Shown: positions 21,030 to 30,370 of the stretch, one piece after another
Position numbering within the stretch: the first letter of the stretch is position 1
Layout of the letters: each line of letters starts with the position of its first letter
The notes under the pieces: generated by a model
What the model was told of the DNA's origin: nothing
What the model saw: the letters and a program-made list of their open reading frames with translations, nothing else
Database searches by the model: none
Origin: Massilia sp. BJB1822
Lineage (GTDB): Bacteria; Pseudomonadota; Gammaproteobacteria; Burkholderiales; Burkholderiaceae_D
Direction: 5' to 3'
Length of the DNA stretch: 64,000 nt
NCBI RefSeq assembly: GCF_013369485.1
Contig: NZ_JABWEB010000005.1
Span: 345,928-409,927 of the forward strand
Position numbers and translations under genes: made by a program

Positions 21030-21446
21030 TTAGCGCAGCTGCATCGCCTTGCGGTAAGGCGCGATCGGCGGACGCGGGAACTGCGCCGAGGCGTAGCTGT
21101 TGCGGAAGCATTGGGCCTTGCTGTTTTCCACATCGGTCATGCTTTGCGTGACCTTGCCGCTGGCATCGAGCAGCAGGATGATGGTCACGGGATACTTCGA
21201 CTTCTCGTGGCAGCCGCCTTTCTCGTCGAGCTTATTGGCGTTGTTGAAGCGGATCGATTCCTCCTCATACTTCGCCACTTTCTCGTTCGGGAACTGGGCA
21301 TTGAACTTGGCCATTTCGCCGGCGAATTCCGGATTTTTCGGAGCGGGAGCCTCGTCCTGGGCGGTAGTGGTGGACGGCATGGTCTGGCAGCCGGTGGCGA
21401 GGACAATGGCGCACAGGGCGCCGAGTTTATAGAGGTGAGTGCGCAA
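21030..21446 (-). CDS. Small lipoprotein, weakly TonB-C-terminus-like
   Basis: 138 residues from a TTG start at 21446, chosen because GGGAGA lies six bases upstream and the sequence then reads directly into a lipoprotein signal (KLGALCAIVLATGC, lipobox LATGC). An acidic linker and a domain with YPVTIILLLDASGKVTQS follow. The domain's pattern recalls the beta-strand core of TonB C-terminal-type domains, but similarity is weak. Function unknown. It is transcribed against ispF. Confidence 0.6.
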   Translation of the reverse strand: MRTHLYKLGALCAIVLATGCQTMPSTTTAQDEAPAPKNPEFAGEMAKFNAQFPNEKVAKYEEESIRFNNANKLDEKGGCHEKSKYPVTIILLLDASGKVTQSMTDVENSKAQCFRNSYASAQFPRPPIAPYRKAMQLR

Positions 21447-21599
21447 GCGTATTCTCCCAAGTGAATGAAGACGACCGCTGGCTTGGGCGGCGTGGCGATG
21501 GCCAACTGATCTGTCTGGCCGGTGTTTGCCCGCATTGTATAAGGCAAGCCCATCCCGCCGCGCACGATAGGCGCCGCTTACCTGGATAGGCGGCGCTGG

Positions 21600-21720
21600 C
21601 GCCGAAAGTAACTTTGCGAATCGAAATGACACGGATTTCTCCTTCCCGCTCTGTGTAGATAACTACGACCACCTTCTGTCCTAGCAAGCCGGTCGTTCGG
21701 GGCTGAAGTCCATTTTCCAG
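21600..21720 (-). pseudogene. Remnant of a BrnT-like toxin gene
   Basis: Read on the minus strand, this stretch encodes GLLGQKVVVVIYTEREG followed by EIRVISIRKVT. It matches the C-terminal half of BrnT-type RNase toxins (pattern G-x-L-x-G-x-x-VVVVYTERG-x-x-RIISARKAT). The conserved Ala of RKAT is Val, and the sequence after it does not continue as BrnT. No matching N-terminal half was found in the adjoining frames, and no antitoxin gene follows. A degraded toxin-antitoxin locus is the best explanation. Confidence 0.5.
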
Positions 21721-22238
21721 CTTCTGGAAGCGGCGGCTTTGAGCTAGCCAGCGCAGGCGAACACTTCTTATCGATGCGGGAGCGGCCGCCAGATGCTCCG
21801 CGTACTTTGTATCTCGTCGTCTTTCATGGACCGGATACGCTGCCAATCAGTCTCCAAAAATCTGCATTGCGTTCTCACGGCTGGCGCACGATTGCCGCGC
21901 GAGACTTGACTAATACCTATTCATTGATGTATTGGGCGCGCGGATCGATATTGCGCCCGGTTCCTCGTTAATCCCTTGAATATGCCGCCAATAAGCCCGG
22001 GCCATTCCGTAGAAGTGGCGCGGGCTTTATGCAATAGATCCGGAGTTGTGATGTAAAACCAACACCCGCGAATTCGGCAATCCCTACTACTTCATTTGGC
22101 CATTCCAAATAAATTCCGATTCGCTGAGATAGATATGTTTTAATTAATGTGAAGGTTTGAGAAAAACACCGTGATACAGATTGCGCAGCCATCTGGAATT
22201 TTGTGTGAATTGGCTATTCTGTCTTTCGGAAGTGTTAA

Positions 22239-22253
22239 ATATCATTTTGATAT
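22239..22253. promoter_or_regulatory. Short AT-rich palindrome upstream of the cluster's first gene
   Basis: ATATCA-TTT-TGATAT is a perfect 6-bp inverted repeat with a 3-base spacer, ending 26 bases before the ATG at 22280. Position and symmetry allow an operator, but short AT-rich palindromes arise by chance and no regulator gene lies in the cluster. Confidence 0.25.
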
Positions 22254-22279
22254 CTACGTCTGTTTCCAGGATTAAATAA

Positions 22280-23143
22280 ATGAATAGAATACGGAACATA
22301 TTCTCTGGACCCGCGGTAAAGGTTGCCGTCATCCAGCTCTGTATTTTGCACAATCAAACCGAAAAGAATCTGGAAGCTGCGGTCAAGCTGATCCGCGAAG
22401 CGGCGGGGACGGGGGCGAACATCGTCTGCCTGCCGGCGACCTTTGCCACTGGCATCAACTTTCCCTCTCTGAAGCGGGATGCGCAAGCAGCCGACGGGCC
22501 TATCGTCAGCACCCTGCGAACGCTGGCCGCATCGCTCGGCATTGCGCTCGTATTCGGCTTGCTCGAACGGGATGGCAACGATATCTACGATGCCGCTTTC
22601 TATATAGACGAATCCGGCGCAATTGCCGGCAGCTATAGGCGAAACAGTATCTGGGAAGGCGAACGCGCCTATATCTCGCGCGGCACTCCGGCCCCTTTGA
22701 TCGAAACCCGGCATGGCAAAATCGGATTACTGGTGAGTTACGATGTTCGTTTCCCGGAGGCATCTAGGAGATACTTTGCGGAGAATGCCGACATCATTAT
22801 CTGCGTAGCCAGTCTTTTCCATATTTATGGCTTTGCCGTTGAATCCCTATGCCGCGCGCGGGCCGCTGATAATGCCTGCTATTTCGTTTTTGCTAGTTGT
22901 ATTGGGGAAAATGGTTTTGCAATGTTGGAATATATGGGCGGCAGCCTGATTGCCGACGGCACGGTAATGAAAGTCGACCAGAACCGGGAATTGGACGTGC
23001 TCGCCCACGCCGGCCAGCAGCAGGAAATCGTGCAGGCTGAGCTGTTAATCGGCCGCAAGAAGAAAATCGGCAAGGAGCTGCCTTATCAAGCCGATTATGT
23101 GGCGAACTGGCAGCCGCCGCTGCGCGGGCAATTGCAGGCATGA
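22280..23143 (+). CDS. Nitrilase-superfamily protein lacking the catalytic triad
   Basis: 287 residues, standard length for the carbon-nitrogen hydrolase fold (VAVIQL start, YDVRFPEASR block). The Glu-Lys-Cys triad is lost. The glutamate of the usual LPE motif is A53 (CLPATF), the lysine position is R121 (SYRRNS) and the nucleophile is S153 (LLVSYDVRFPE). It is therefore probably not a classical amidase. It may be a structural partner of the intact nitrilase at 50947 or a non-hydrolytic enzyme. First gene of the cluster, with AGGA about 8 bases before the ATG. It overlaps the exporter permease gene by four bases. Confidence 0.85.
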   Translation: MNRIRNIFSGPAVKVAVIQLCILHNQTEKNLEAAVKLIREAAGTGANIVCLPATFATGINFPSLKRDAQAADGPIVSTLRTLAASLGIALVFGLLERDGNDIYDAAFYIDESGAIAGSYRRNSIWEGERAYISRGTPAPLIETRHGKIGLLVSYDVRFPEASRRYFAENADIIICVASLFHIYGFAVESLCRARAADNACYFVFASCIGENGFAMLEYMGGSLIADGTVMKVDQNRELDVLAHAGQQQEIVQAELLIGRKKKIGKELPYQADYVANWQPPLRGQLQA

Positions 23144-23931
23144 GCGATATCGTGCAAAGCCGCATCGGCGCGGGCCGCCTCTGGCTGATCGATCTGTACC
23201 GCCAGGTCTACTGGGATATGGTGCAATTCTTCCGCTATCGCCTGATCGTCGTCTCCACCATGCTGACCTCGGTGTCCATGGTGCTGGCTTTCGGCTTCGG
23301 CACTTCCCATGTGCCGGCGGTGGGGCAGGGCGGAGCCAGCTATTTCGCCTTTGTCCTGCCCGGCATCGTCGGCGTGGGCATCATGTTCAGCTGCACCTAC
23401 ACCATCGGCTACGCCTTCATCGTCGACCACAACCGGCGCGCGATGGAGGATATCGTCCTCTCGCCCCTGTCTTACGGCGGCTTCCTGCTGGGGCGGCTGA
23501 TCGGGATGATGCTCAAATGTTCCCTGCAGTTTGTCGCGGTCCTCGCGCTGGCGGCGTGGATGTTCGGCGTCCAGGTGGGCTTGCCCGGGCGCCTGCTGCT
23601 CGGCTTTGCCAGCGCCTGCGTGTTCTTCGCCGGTTTCGGCATCGTGGTGAGCTGCTTTACCAACGAAATCTCGTTCGCCAGCGTGGTGAATCTGGTGCTG
23701 ATACCGCTGACCTATATCTGCGGGGTCTTCTTCCCGCTGGAAAATTTCGGCGCGGGCCGGACGCTGATCGCGTGGCTGCCGCTATCGGCCCAGATTGATG
23801 TGCTGCGCTCGGCCATTGCGGGCCAGGCCAGCACCAGCTTCGCTTACAGCCTGGCTTTGTCGCTCGGCTATGCCTTGATCATGATGGGAGTCGCGCTCTA
23901 TGTTTTCAAGAACCGTGTCACCCGCCGCTAA
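23140..23931 (+). CDS. ABC-2 type exporter permease (DrrB-like)
   Basis: 263 residues with six predicted transmembrane helices and the ABC-2 family block FVLPGIVGVGIMFSCTYT. The segment LIPLTYICGVFFPLENF is the typical ABC-2 signature region. With the ATPase encoded next to it, it forms a DrrAB-like exporter, the type often used for antibiotic self-protection. It overlaps the nitrilase-like gene (ATGA) and the ATPase gene. Confidence 0.88.
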   Translation: MSDIVQSRIGAGRLWLIDLYRQVYWDMVQFFRYRLIVVSTMLTSVSMVLAFGFGTSHVPAVGQGGASYFAFVLPGIVGVGIMFSCTYTIGYAFIVDHNRRAMEDIVLSPLSYGGFLLGRLIGMMLKCSLQFVAVLALAAWMFGVQVGLPGRLLLGFASACVFFAGFGIVVSCFTNEISFASVVNLVLIPLTYICGVFFPLENFGAGRTLIAWLPLSAQIDVLRSAIAGQASTSFAYSLALSLGYALIMMGVALYVFKNRVTRR

Positions 23932-24895
23932 TACGGCCGGCGCCCAACCCGCATCCGGCGCGGTACCGGTGCTGGAGGTGCGCGGCCTGGGCGCGGCGGT
24001 CAACGGCCACTTTGCCATCGCCGAGGTTGAATTCAGCCTGGGCCGCGGCGAGACCCTGGCCATCGTCGGCCGCAACGGTTCGGGAAAGTCTTCGCTGCTG
24101 CGCCTGCTGTCCGGCCTGGCCGCGCCGGACGTGGGAACGGTGCGCATCGCCGGCCACGCCAGCACCGACTGGCAGCGCACGGCGCCGCACCTGGGACTGG
24201 TGCAGCAGGCGAAGGAGATGCCGTCGCACACCACGGTCGGCGACTATGTGCTGCAGCAGATCGATCTGCGCCGCGCGCGCCGCGACGCCGCACCGCGCCT
24301 GCTGGCCATGGCTGGTTTAAGCGATTTCCTCAAGCACGAGGTGACGGCGCTGTCCGGCGGCAACCGCCGCAAGCTGCAGATCCTGTGCGCGCTGGCGCAC
24401 GGTCCCGAGGTCTTGCTGGCCGACGAGCCTTGCGCCGGCCTGGACGCGCAGTTCCAGAGCGAAGTGATGGCTTATCTGAACGAACTCAAGCAGCAGCTGG
24501 GGATGAGCATGGTCATCGTCACCCACCATCTGGACGAGGTCGAGGCGCTGGCCGATCTGGTCGGCGTGATGGATGGCGGCCGTCTGGTCCGTCTCGCGCG
24601 GCGCGGCGAGGGCGGCCGGTCGGAGGGCGCCAGCCTGGCGCTCGACTTCGACGACCCGGACCTGGTGGCGCAGCAGTGGAGCCGGCTGTCCGGAATGCTG
24701 CACGCCCTGCCGTGGACGCTCGATGCGCGGCGCGAGGGCAGCCAGGTGCGGCTGTATTGCCGCAGCGGGGAAGCCGCGCTGCTGGCGAAGACGGTCGGTG
24801 CGCTGGCCGAGCACGAAATTCATTTGCGCAACATCAGGTGGGGAGAACCCGGAATGAAGGAGTTGATCCGGGCCAGCGGTATGGGCGATCGCTAG
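23900..24895 (+). CDS. ABC exporter ATP-binding protein (DrrA-like)
   Basis: 331 residues, close to the length of DrrA. Walker A is GRNGSGKSS, the signature is LSGGNRRK, Walker B is VLLADEPCAGLD, and the switch His lies in VIVTHHLDEVEAL. A C-terminal regulatory segment of about 100 residues follows the ATPase core. The ATG at 23900 overlaps the permease gene by 32 bases; the first 25 residues are Ala-rich and a slightly later start is possible. Energises export with the permease, probably of the cluster product. Confidence 0.88.
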   Translation: MFSRTVSPAANTAGAQPASGAVPVLEVRGLGAAVNGHFAIAEVEFSLGRGETLAIVGRNGSGKSSLLRLLSGLAAPDVGTVRIAGHASTDWQRTAPHLGLVQQAKEMPSHTTVGDYVLQQIDLRRARRDAAPRLLAMAGLSDFLKHEVTALSGGNRRKLQILCALAHGPEVLLADEPCAGLDAQFQSEVMAYLNELKQQLGMSMVIVTHHLDEVEALADLVGVMDGGRLVRLARRGEGGRSEGASLALDFDDPDLVAQQWSRLSGMLHALPWTLDARREGSQVRLYCRSGEAALLAKTVGALAEHEIHLRNIRWGEPGMKELIRASGMGDR

Positions 24896-24953
24896 CCGTG
24901 TGCAGGGCGGTCGAAACATCGGACAGGCGTTTAGAAAACCAGGAGGAGGGACT

Positions 24954-26273
24954 GTGAACAGCAATAGCCGCGATTTGCCATTTTGGAAGGAATATCCTGA
25001 GCGGGACAGCGAGTGGGTCCGGCAGTATCCGACCAAGCACGTTGCCGTGTGCGAAGAAGATGTGTTCCGCAAGGCGCCCATGGGCTTCTACGTCCACATT
25101 CCGTTTTGCAATCGTCTGTGCTTCAGCTGTCCCTACATCAAGCACCAGACCGACAAGAGCGTCACCCAGCGCTATGTCGATGCCCTGAAGAAGGAAATGT
25201 CGAACTATGCTGCCCGCCCCTATGTGCAGGAGCACCAGCTGACGGTGGGCTATATCGGCGGCGGCACCCCGACCGCCCTCAGCACGGATCAGCTGGTGGA
25301 CTTGCTGACCCATATGAAGGCCGTGTTCGACATGAAACCGGGCCTGGAGATTTCCACCGAGTCGACCCCGCTCGATATCTCGGAACAGAAGGCCAGCGCC
25401 TTGCTCGCGCATGGCGTGAACCGCATCAGCCTGGGCGTGCAAACCTTCATCGACCAGGAGCTGGAAGACCTGGGCCGGGCCGGCAACGCGGCCATGATCA
25501 TCGACGCCATCAAGATGCTGCAGCGCATCGGCGTACCGCGCATCAATATCGACCTGATGCACGGCCTCAACGGCCAGACCATGGAGAGCTGGCACCAGAG
25601 CCTGCAGACCGCGGTCGACCTGGGCGTCTCCAGCGTGTCCTTCTATACCTATATGGAATTCGCCCAGATCAGCACCAAGCGGCGCAAGCTGCCGCCCGTG
25701 CCGCCGCGCGAGATGGTCGACGAGATGTTCATCTACGCCGCCGAATTCCTGACCCGCAACGGCTACGAAGGCTATTTCGGCGACTGCTTCGCCTTGCCGG
25801 GCCAGCGGCCGGCTTATGGCAGCGTCACCTGGACCGAAGAGATGCCCATCATCCCGATGGGACCGACGGCCACCGGCCACTTGAAGGATTACTGGTACTT
25901 CAACGAACCCAGCATCGAACTGTATATCGATGCCATCAATGAGGGCCGCCTGCCGATCGCCATGGGCAAGCAGATCACCGCCGACGAAGCGCTGCGCCGC
26001 GCCGTCATGCTGGGCATTAAGTCCTCGCGCCTGGACCGCAAGCGCTTCGTGGAATTGCACGGGGTCGACTTCGCCCAGCTGTTCCCGGCGGAAATCGCCG
26101 ATCTGGAAGCGAAGGGGCTGGTGCGCCTGACCGACGAGGCGATGGAAGTGGTGGGACCGAAGGGCTGGTACTACATGGACAACATCTCCAAAGCTTTCTA
26201 TTCGCAGGAATACCGGCGCTATCCGCAGCACCTGGGCGCCAATATTTCCCCCTTCATCATCAAGGCCGCCTGA
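24954..26273 (+). CDS. HemN-like radical SAM enzyme
   Basis: 439 residues from the GTG at 24954, chosen because AGGAGGAGGG ends three bases upstream; an in-frame GTG 54 bases earlier lacks a ribosome site. The [4Fe-4S] motif is C52-x3-C56-x2-C59 in YVHIPFCNRLCFSCPY, the HemN/HemW pattern. YIGGGTPTAL is the SAM-binding GGxxP region. Such cluster-borne HemN-like enzymes are usually class C radical SAM methylases or cyclopropanases (TbtI, NosN, C10P, YtkT) rather than coproporphyrinogen dehydrogenases. The methyltransferase gene directly after it matches the C10P/C10Q arrangement of CC-1065. Confidence 0.88.
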   Translation: MNSNSRDLPFWKEYPERDSEWVRQYPTKHVAVCEEDVFRKAPMGFYVHIPFCNRLCFSCPYIKHQTDKSVTQRYVDALKKEMSNYAARPYVQEHQLTVGYIGGGTPTALSTDQLVDLLTHMKAVFDMKPGLEISTESTPLDISEQKASALLAHGVNRISLGVQTFIDQELEDLGRAGNAAMIIDAIKMLQRIGVPRINIDLMHGLNGQTMESWHQSLQTAVDLGVSSVSFYTYMEFAQISTKRRKLPPVPPREMVDEMFIYAAEFLTRNGYEGYFGDCFALPGQRPAYGSVTWTEEMPIIPMGPTATGHLKDYWYFNEPSIELYIDAINEGRLPIAMGKQITADEALRRAVMLGIKSSRLDRKRFVELHGVDFAQLFPAEIADLEAKGLVRLTDEAMEVVGPKGWYYMDNISKAFYSQEYRRYPQHLGANISPFIIKAA

Positions 26274-26294
26274 GCGCGCAAGGAGCAGAGCAAG

Positions 26295-27002
26295 ATGGTC
26301 AATGCAACCCTGTTTGATCTGGACCACCGTGTCCCGCAAAGCAAGCCGTTTTCGGTGATCGACGAAGTGCGCAGCTACGATCTGGGCATGCGCAAGTCGG
26401 CCCTGGTGGCCTACCTGAAGCCGGCCAAGCGCATCCTGAGCTATTGCAACGAGAATACGCGCGACCTGTTCGAGGTCGGCACCGGCACCGGCCTGCTGTC
26501 GCTGTATCTGGGCGGCAAGCGGCCCGAGCACATCATTTCCAGCATCGAGGAAAACGTCACCCTGCTCGAAGTGGCCGAAGAAAACCTGAGCCTGAGCGTC
26601 TGGTGTTCCGCGCCCAGCAATATCGAGTTCGAGCTGTGCAAGCTGAACAAGTTCCCCGCGGCCGATGCCAGCGCCGACATCGTCTATTCGTTCTCGTCCC
26701 TGCACCTGTGGCGGCGTCCGGTCGAAACCTTGAAGGAGATCGGCCGCATCTGCAAGCCGGGCGGCGTGGTGCTGCTGTTCGATACCAACCGCCTGGCGGA
26801 AGAGGGCCATATCACCTTCGTCCTGCAATTCGTCAAGGAGGGCGCCAACGAGTTCATGGATTCCTTGCGCGCTTCCTACAGCCCGCAAGAGGTCAAAGGC
26901 CTGCTGGCCGAGGCCGGGCTGGCGCACTGGCACGTCTATGAGGACGAACTCGGCCTGGTGGTCTCCTCGGTCGTGCTGGACGACCTGGAGGAAGTCAAAT
27001 GA
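26295..27002 (+). CDS. Class I SAM-dependent methyltransferase
   Basis: 235 residues. Motif I is FEVGTGTGLLSLYL near residue 57, followed by an acidic SSIEEN and the motif LKEIGRICKPGGVVLLFDTNR, all of the Rossmann-fold methyltransferase type. AAGGAG lies about 10 bases before the ATG. It follows the HemN-like gene by 21 bases. By analogy it could complete a one-carbon transfer or ring closure started by the radical SAM enzyme; alternatively it is a simple O-, N- or C-methyltransferase. Confidence 0.85.
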   Translation: MVNATLFDLDHRVPQSKPFSVIDEVRSYDLGMRKSALVAYLKPAKRILSYCNENTRDLFEVGTGTGLLSLYLGGKRPEHIISSIEENVTLLEVAEENLSLSVWCSAPSNIEFELCKLNKFPAADASADIVYSFSSLHLWRRPVETLKEIGRICKPGGVVLLFDTNRLAEEGHITFVLQFVKEGANEFMDSLRASYSPQEVKGLLAEAGLAHWHVYEDELGLVVSSVVLDDLEEVK

Positions 27003-27186
27003 ACGGCCAGCCCCGGACCTGCGAGCAAATATTGGTCGACTGCCTTGAGAAAGCGCTGATGGCCTTGGGACAGTCTGCCGCGATGAATTTTCTGGGGCCG
27101 CTATGGTATGTCGATGAGGAGCAGCGCGAGGCGCCGCCGGCATCGGATGCCACTTTGAACGACACTCACCACACCGGGACTGCCTC

Positions 27187-27190
<4 letters not shown>
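26999..27190 (+). CDS. Small uncharacterised cluster protein (63 residues)
   Basis: The ATG overlaps the methyltransferase stop and the TGA overlaps the next gene's ATG, both by four bases, so it is almost certainly translated. The first 40 residues (CEQILVDCLEKALMALG...NFLGPLWYV) look helical and amphipathic; the tail is acidic and polar. There is no phosphopantetheine-type Ser motif, so it is not an obvious carrier protein, and no leader-peptide-like repeat. Function unknown; a small partner subunit or RiPP-type precursor cannot be excluded. Confidence 0.6.
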
Positions 27191-28053
<863 letters not shown>

Positions 28054-28063
28054 TAGGCCCATC

Positions 28064-29587
28064 ATGCGCGTTCTTTTGATCTCGACCAACAAGATTCGTG
28101 TGCCAAGGCCGGCGCTCCCCATCGGCGTGGCCTATATCAGCGCGGCGCTGAAGGCGGCCGGCCATGAAGTGCATATGCTCGACCTGCTGTGGGAACCGCG
28201 CGAGCTCAAGGCGGTGCTGACGACCCTGCAGGAAGTCAAGCCCGACGTGGTGGGCATCGCCATCCGCAACCTCGACAACCTGACCTTCATCGATCCCGTC
28301 TTCTTCGGGCCGATCACCCACAAGATCGTGCAGTGCGTGCGCAAGTACACCAGCGCCTATGTAGTGATGGGCGGCAGCGGCTTTTCGGTCGAGCCGAAAT
28401 CGATGTACGACTATGCGCGTCCCGACTTCGGCATCGCGGGCGAGGGCGAGGAAGCGATCGTCGAGCTGCTGGATTACCTGAAAACCGGCAACGGCAGCCT
28501 GACCACCATTTCCGGCCTGTGCTACGTCGATCCGGCCACCGGCTACTTTCACCAGAACCCGCCGCTGGGCAAGGTCAACGTCAAGGTGCTCACGCCCGAC
28601 CGCAGCATCTACGATCCGCGCTATTTCGAGGAAACGGTGGCTGCCGCAACCGACTTGACGCGCGACTACCAGCCGGCCATCGAAACGCTGCAGACCAAGC
28701 GCGGCTGCAAGCTGCATTGCTCCTACTGCATCATCAAGAAGACCGAAGGGCGTGGCAACCGCTTCAAGGAACCACGCGAGGTGGTGGAAGAAATCCGCAT
28801 GGCCATGCTCACCAATCCGATGGTGCGCGAGTTCGAGATCGTCGACGCCACCTTCAACTACCCGCTCGACTATGCGATGGAGGTGTGCGAAGAGATCGTG
28901 CGCTCCGAGCTGAACGTGCCCTGGTATTGCCAGCTGACGCCGAACGCCGTCACGCCCGAATTCGTCGACCTGCTGGAACGCGCCAATTGCATCCGCGTCG
29001 ACCTGGGCACCGATTCCTTCTCGGACGCCTCGCTGGAAACGCTGATGAAGGGCTTCGACATGGCCAAGGTGGCCGAGGTCGACCTGCTGCTGCAAAAGAG
29101 CAAGGTGGAGCACACCCATTGCGTCTTCCTGGGCGGCCCCGGCGAGGGTTCGCGCGAGCTGCGCGAGTCGGTCCTGGCTCCGATCAAATACCTGAAACCG
29201 AAACAGATCTACGCCAACCTCGGCATCCGCATCCTCAGCGACACCAAGCTGCAGCGCATCGCCATCAAGAACGGCCTGATCGAGGAAGACCACAATATGT
29301 TCATCCCCACCTTCTATGTGGAACCGGAATTGCTGGACGACCCGGGCACGCTCAACTTCGTGCGCGACCTCTACCTGCAAAACAAGAACTGGTATCTGTG
29401 GTGGGGGCTGAAGGGCCAGGATCTCTACCTGCGCAGCAAGGAAACCATCAAGCGCGTGGAAGACATGCATAAGGAGTACCGGCACGCGATGCAGGGCGTC
29501 AAGCCGCTGGTGATGCCGCCGGCCAGGATACCGATTGCGACCCAGGTGCGTTTCACGCCGGCGGCGCAAGAGGCGCCGGCAGCATGA
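28064..29587 (+). CDS. B12-binding-type radical SAM enzyme
   Basis: 507 residues. The N-terminal part (RPALPIGVAYISAALKAAG, VVGIAIRN, GGSGFSVEP) has the Rossmann-like cobalamin-binding domain pattern, although no DxHxxG cobalamin-ligand motif is seen, as in many family members. The radical SAM cysteines are C215, C219 and C222 (RGCKLHCSYC). Members methylate unactivated carbons or rearrange skeletons. The C-terminal 30 residues are Pro/Ala-rich. The ATGA overlap with the AlkD-like gene couples them. Confidence 0.87.
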   Translation: MRVLLISTNKIRVPRPALPIGVAYISAALKAAGHEVHMLDLLWEPRELKAVLTTLQEVKPDVVGIAIRNLDNLTFIDPVFFGPITHKIVQCVRKYTSAYVVMGGSGFSVEPKSMYDYARPDFGIAGEGEEAIVELLDYLKTGNGSLTTISGLCYVDPATGYFHQNPPLGKVNVKVLTPDRSIYDPRYFEETVAAATDLTRDYQPAIETLQTKRGCKLHCSYCIIKKTEGRGNRFKEPREVVEEIRMAMLTNPMVREFEIVDATFNYPLDYAMEVCEEIVRSELNVPWYCQLTPNAVTPEFVDLLERANCIRVDLGTDSFSDASLETLMKGFDMAKVAEVDLLLQKSKVEHTHCVFLGGPGEGSRELRESVLAPIKYLKPKQIYANLGIRILSDTKLQRIAIKNGLIEEDHNMFIPTFYVEPELLDDPGTLNFVRDLYLQNKNWYLWWGLKGQDLYLRSKETIKRVEDMHKEYRHAMQGVKPLVMPPARIPIATQVRFTPAAQEAPAA

Positions 29588-30342
29588 GGCGCGACGCGAC
29601 AGGGGCGGGCGGCGCCGGCCAGGATGCCGTGGATGCCGAACTGGAAAGCGCGCTGGCGGCGGCCGCGTCGGCGCAGCTGGCGCAATCGCTGCAGCGCTAC
29701 TTTCCCGAACCGGTGCAGGCGCTGGGCGTATCGAACACCGAGGTGGTCAAGATTGCCGCCGCCGCCTTCGCGCGCCACCGCGGCGTGACGGCCGAAGACT
29801 GGCTGGCGCGGGCCGAGCGCTTTGCGCAGGCCCATACGTATCACGAGTATTTCATCCTGGCCTCGGCGCTGGTGGCGAAAGTCGCGCGCGGCCTGGACGA
29901 CGAGGGGCGCCTGCTGGAACGCTTGCGGGCCTGGCTGGAACACGATGTGAGCAACTGGGCGCAATGCGACGACCTGTGCATCAAGCCGCTCTACATTTAT
30001 CTCAAGCAGCGCCCGCAGCTGCTGGAGCGGATCTACGCCTGGGGCGACTCGGACAGCCCATGGTGCCGGCGCGCCTCCAACGTGGCCCTGGTCAAATTCG
30101 CGGGGCGCAGCCAGCACGTCGACCTGGCGCGGGTATTCGCCAACTGCGAACGCCTGCTGGACGATGGCGACCCGTATGTGCAGAAAGGAATCGGCTGGAT
30201 GCTGAAGGTGGCCAGCCAATACGAATTGCAGCCTGTGCAGGACTTCCTGCGCCAGCATCTGGGGCGGATGGAACGCCCCACCTTGCGCTATGCCATCGAA
30301 AAGATGCCGCGCGAGGTGCAGCGCAGCTTCACCCAGGCTTGA
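29584..30342 (+). CDS. AlkD-like DNA alkylation repair protein
   Basis: 252 residues of helical HEAT-like repeats. Family marks are YFPEPVQALGVSNTEVVKIA, NWAQCDDLC, WGDSDSPWCRRASNVAL and DPYVQKGIGWMLK. The AlkD catalytic trio seems present: W125 and D129 (W-x3-D) and the arginine at R162/R163. AlkD glycosylases remove bulky or charged alkylated bases without flipping. YtkR2, the self-resistance enzyme of the yatakemycin producer, is of this type. Inside a biosynthetic cluster this points to a DNA-alkylating product. Confidence 0.85.
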   Translation: MRRDATGAGGAGQDAVDAELESALAAAASAQLAQSLQRYFPEPVQALGVSNTEVVKIAAAAFARHRGVTAEDWLARAERFAQAHTYHEYFILASALVAKVARGLDDEGRLLERLRAWLEHDVSNWAQCDDLCIKPLYIYLKQRPQLLERIYAWGDSDSPWCRRASNVALVKFAGRSQHVDLARVFANCERLLDDGDPYVQKGIGWMLKVASQYELQPVQDFLRQHLGRMERPTLRYAIEKMPREVQRSFTQA

Positions 30343-30370
30343 ATCATCAGATAAGGGAAGGAAACAAACG

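Larger units (their letters stand above)
21447..22279. other. Gene-poor, AT-richer gap before the biosynthetic cluster
   Basis: 833 bases without an intact gene. It holds the decayed BrnT-like fragment (about 21600-21720), a modest hairpin (21993-22027, AAGCCCG/CGGGCTT) and a short AT-rich palindrome at 22239-22253. From about 21880 the composition is visibly poorer in GC than either flank. No convincing sigma-70 promoter for the cluster could be assigned by eye. Confidence 0.7.

Noticed and set aside
21774..21971. Small plus-strand open frame of 65 codons in the gap before the cluster
   Set aside because: No ribosome binding site and no family pattern, and it overlaps the region adjoining the BrnT remnant on the other strand.
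24954..26273. Coproporphyrinogen dehydrogenase HemN of heme synthesis
   Set aside because: The motif matches the HemN superfamily, but the gene is embedded in a natural-product cluster next to a methyltransferase. A radical SAM methylase or cyclopropanase is more plausible, although only phylogeny can settle it.
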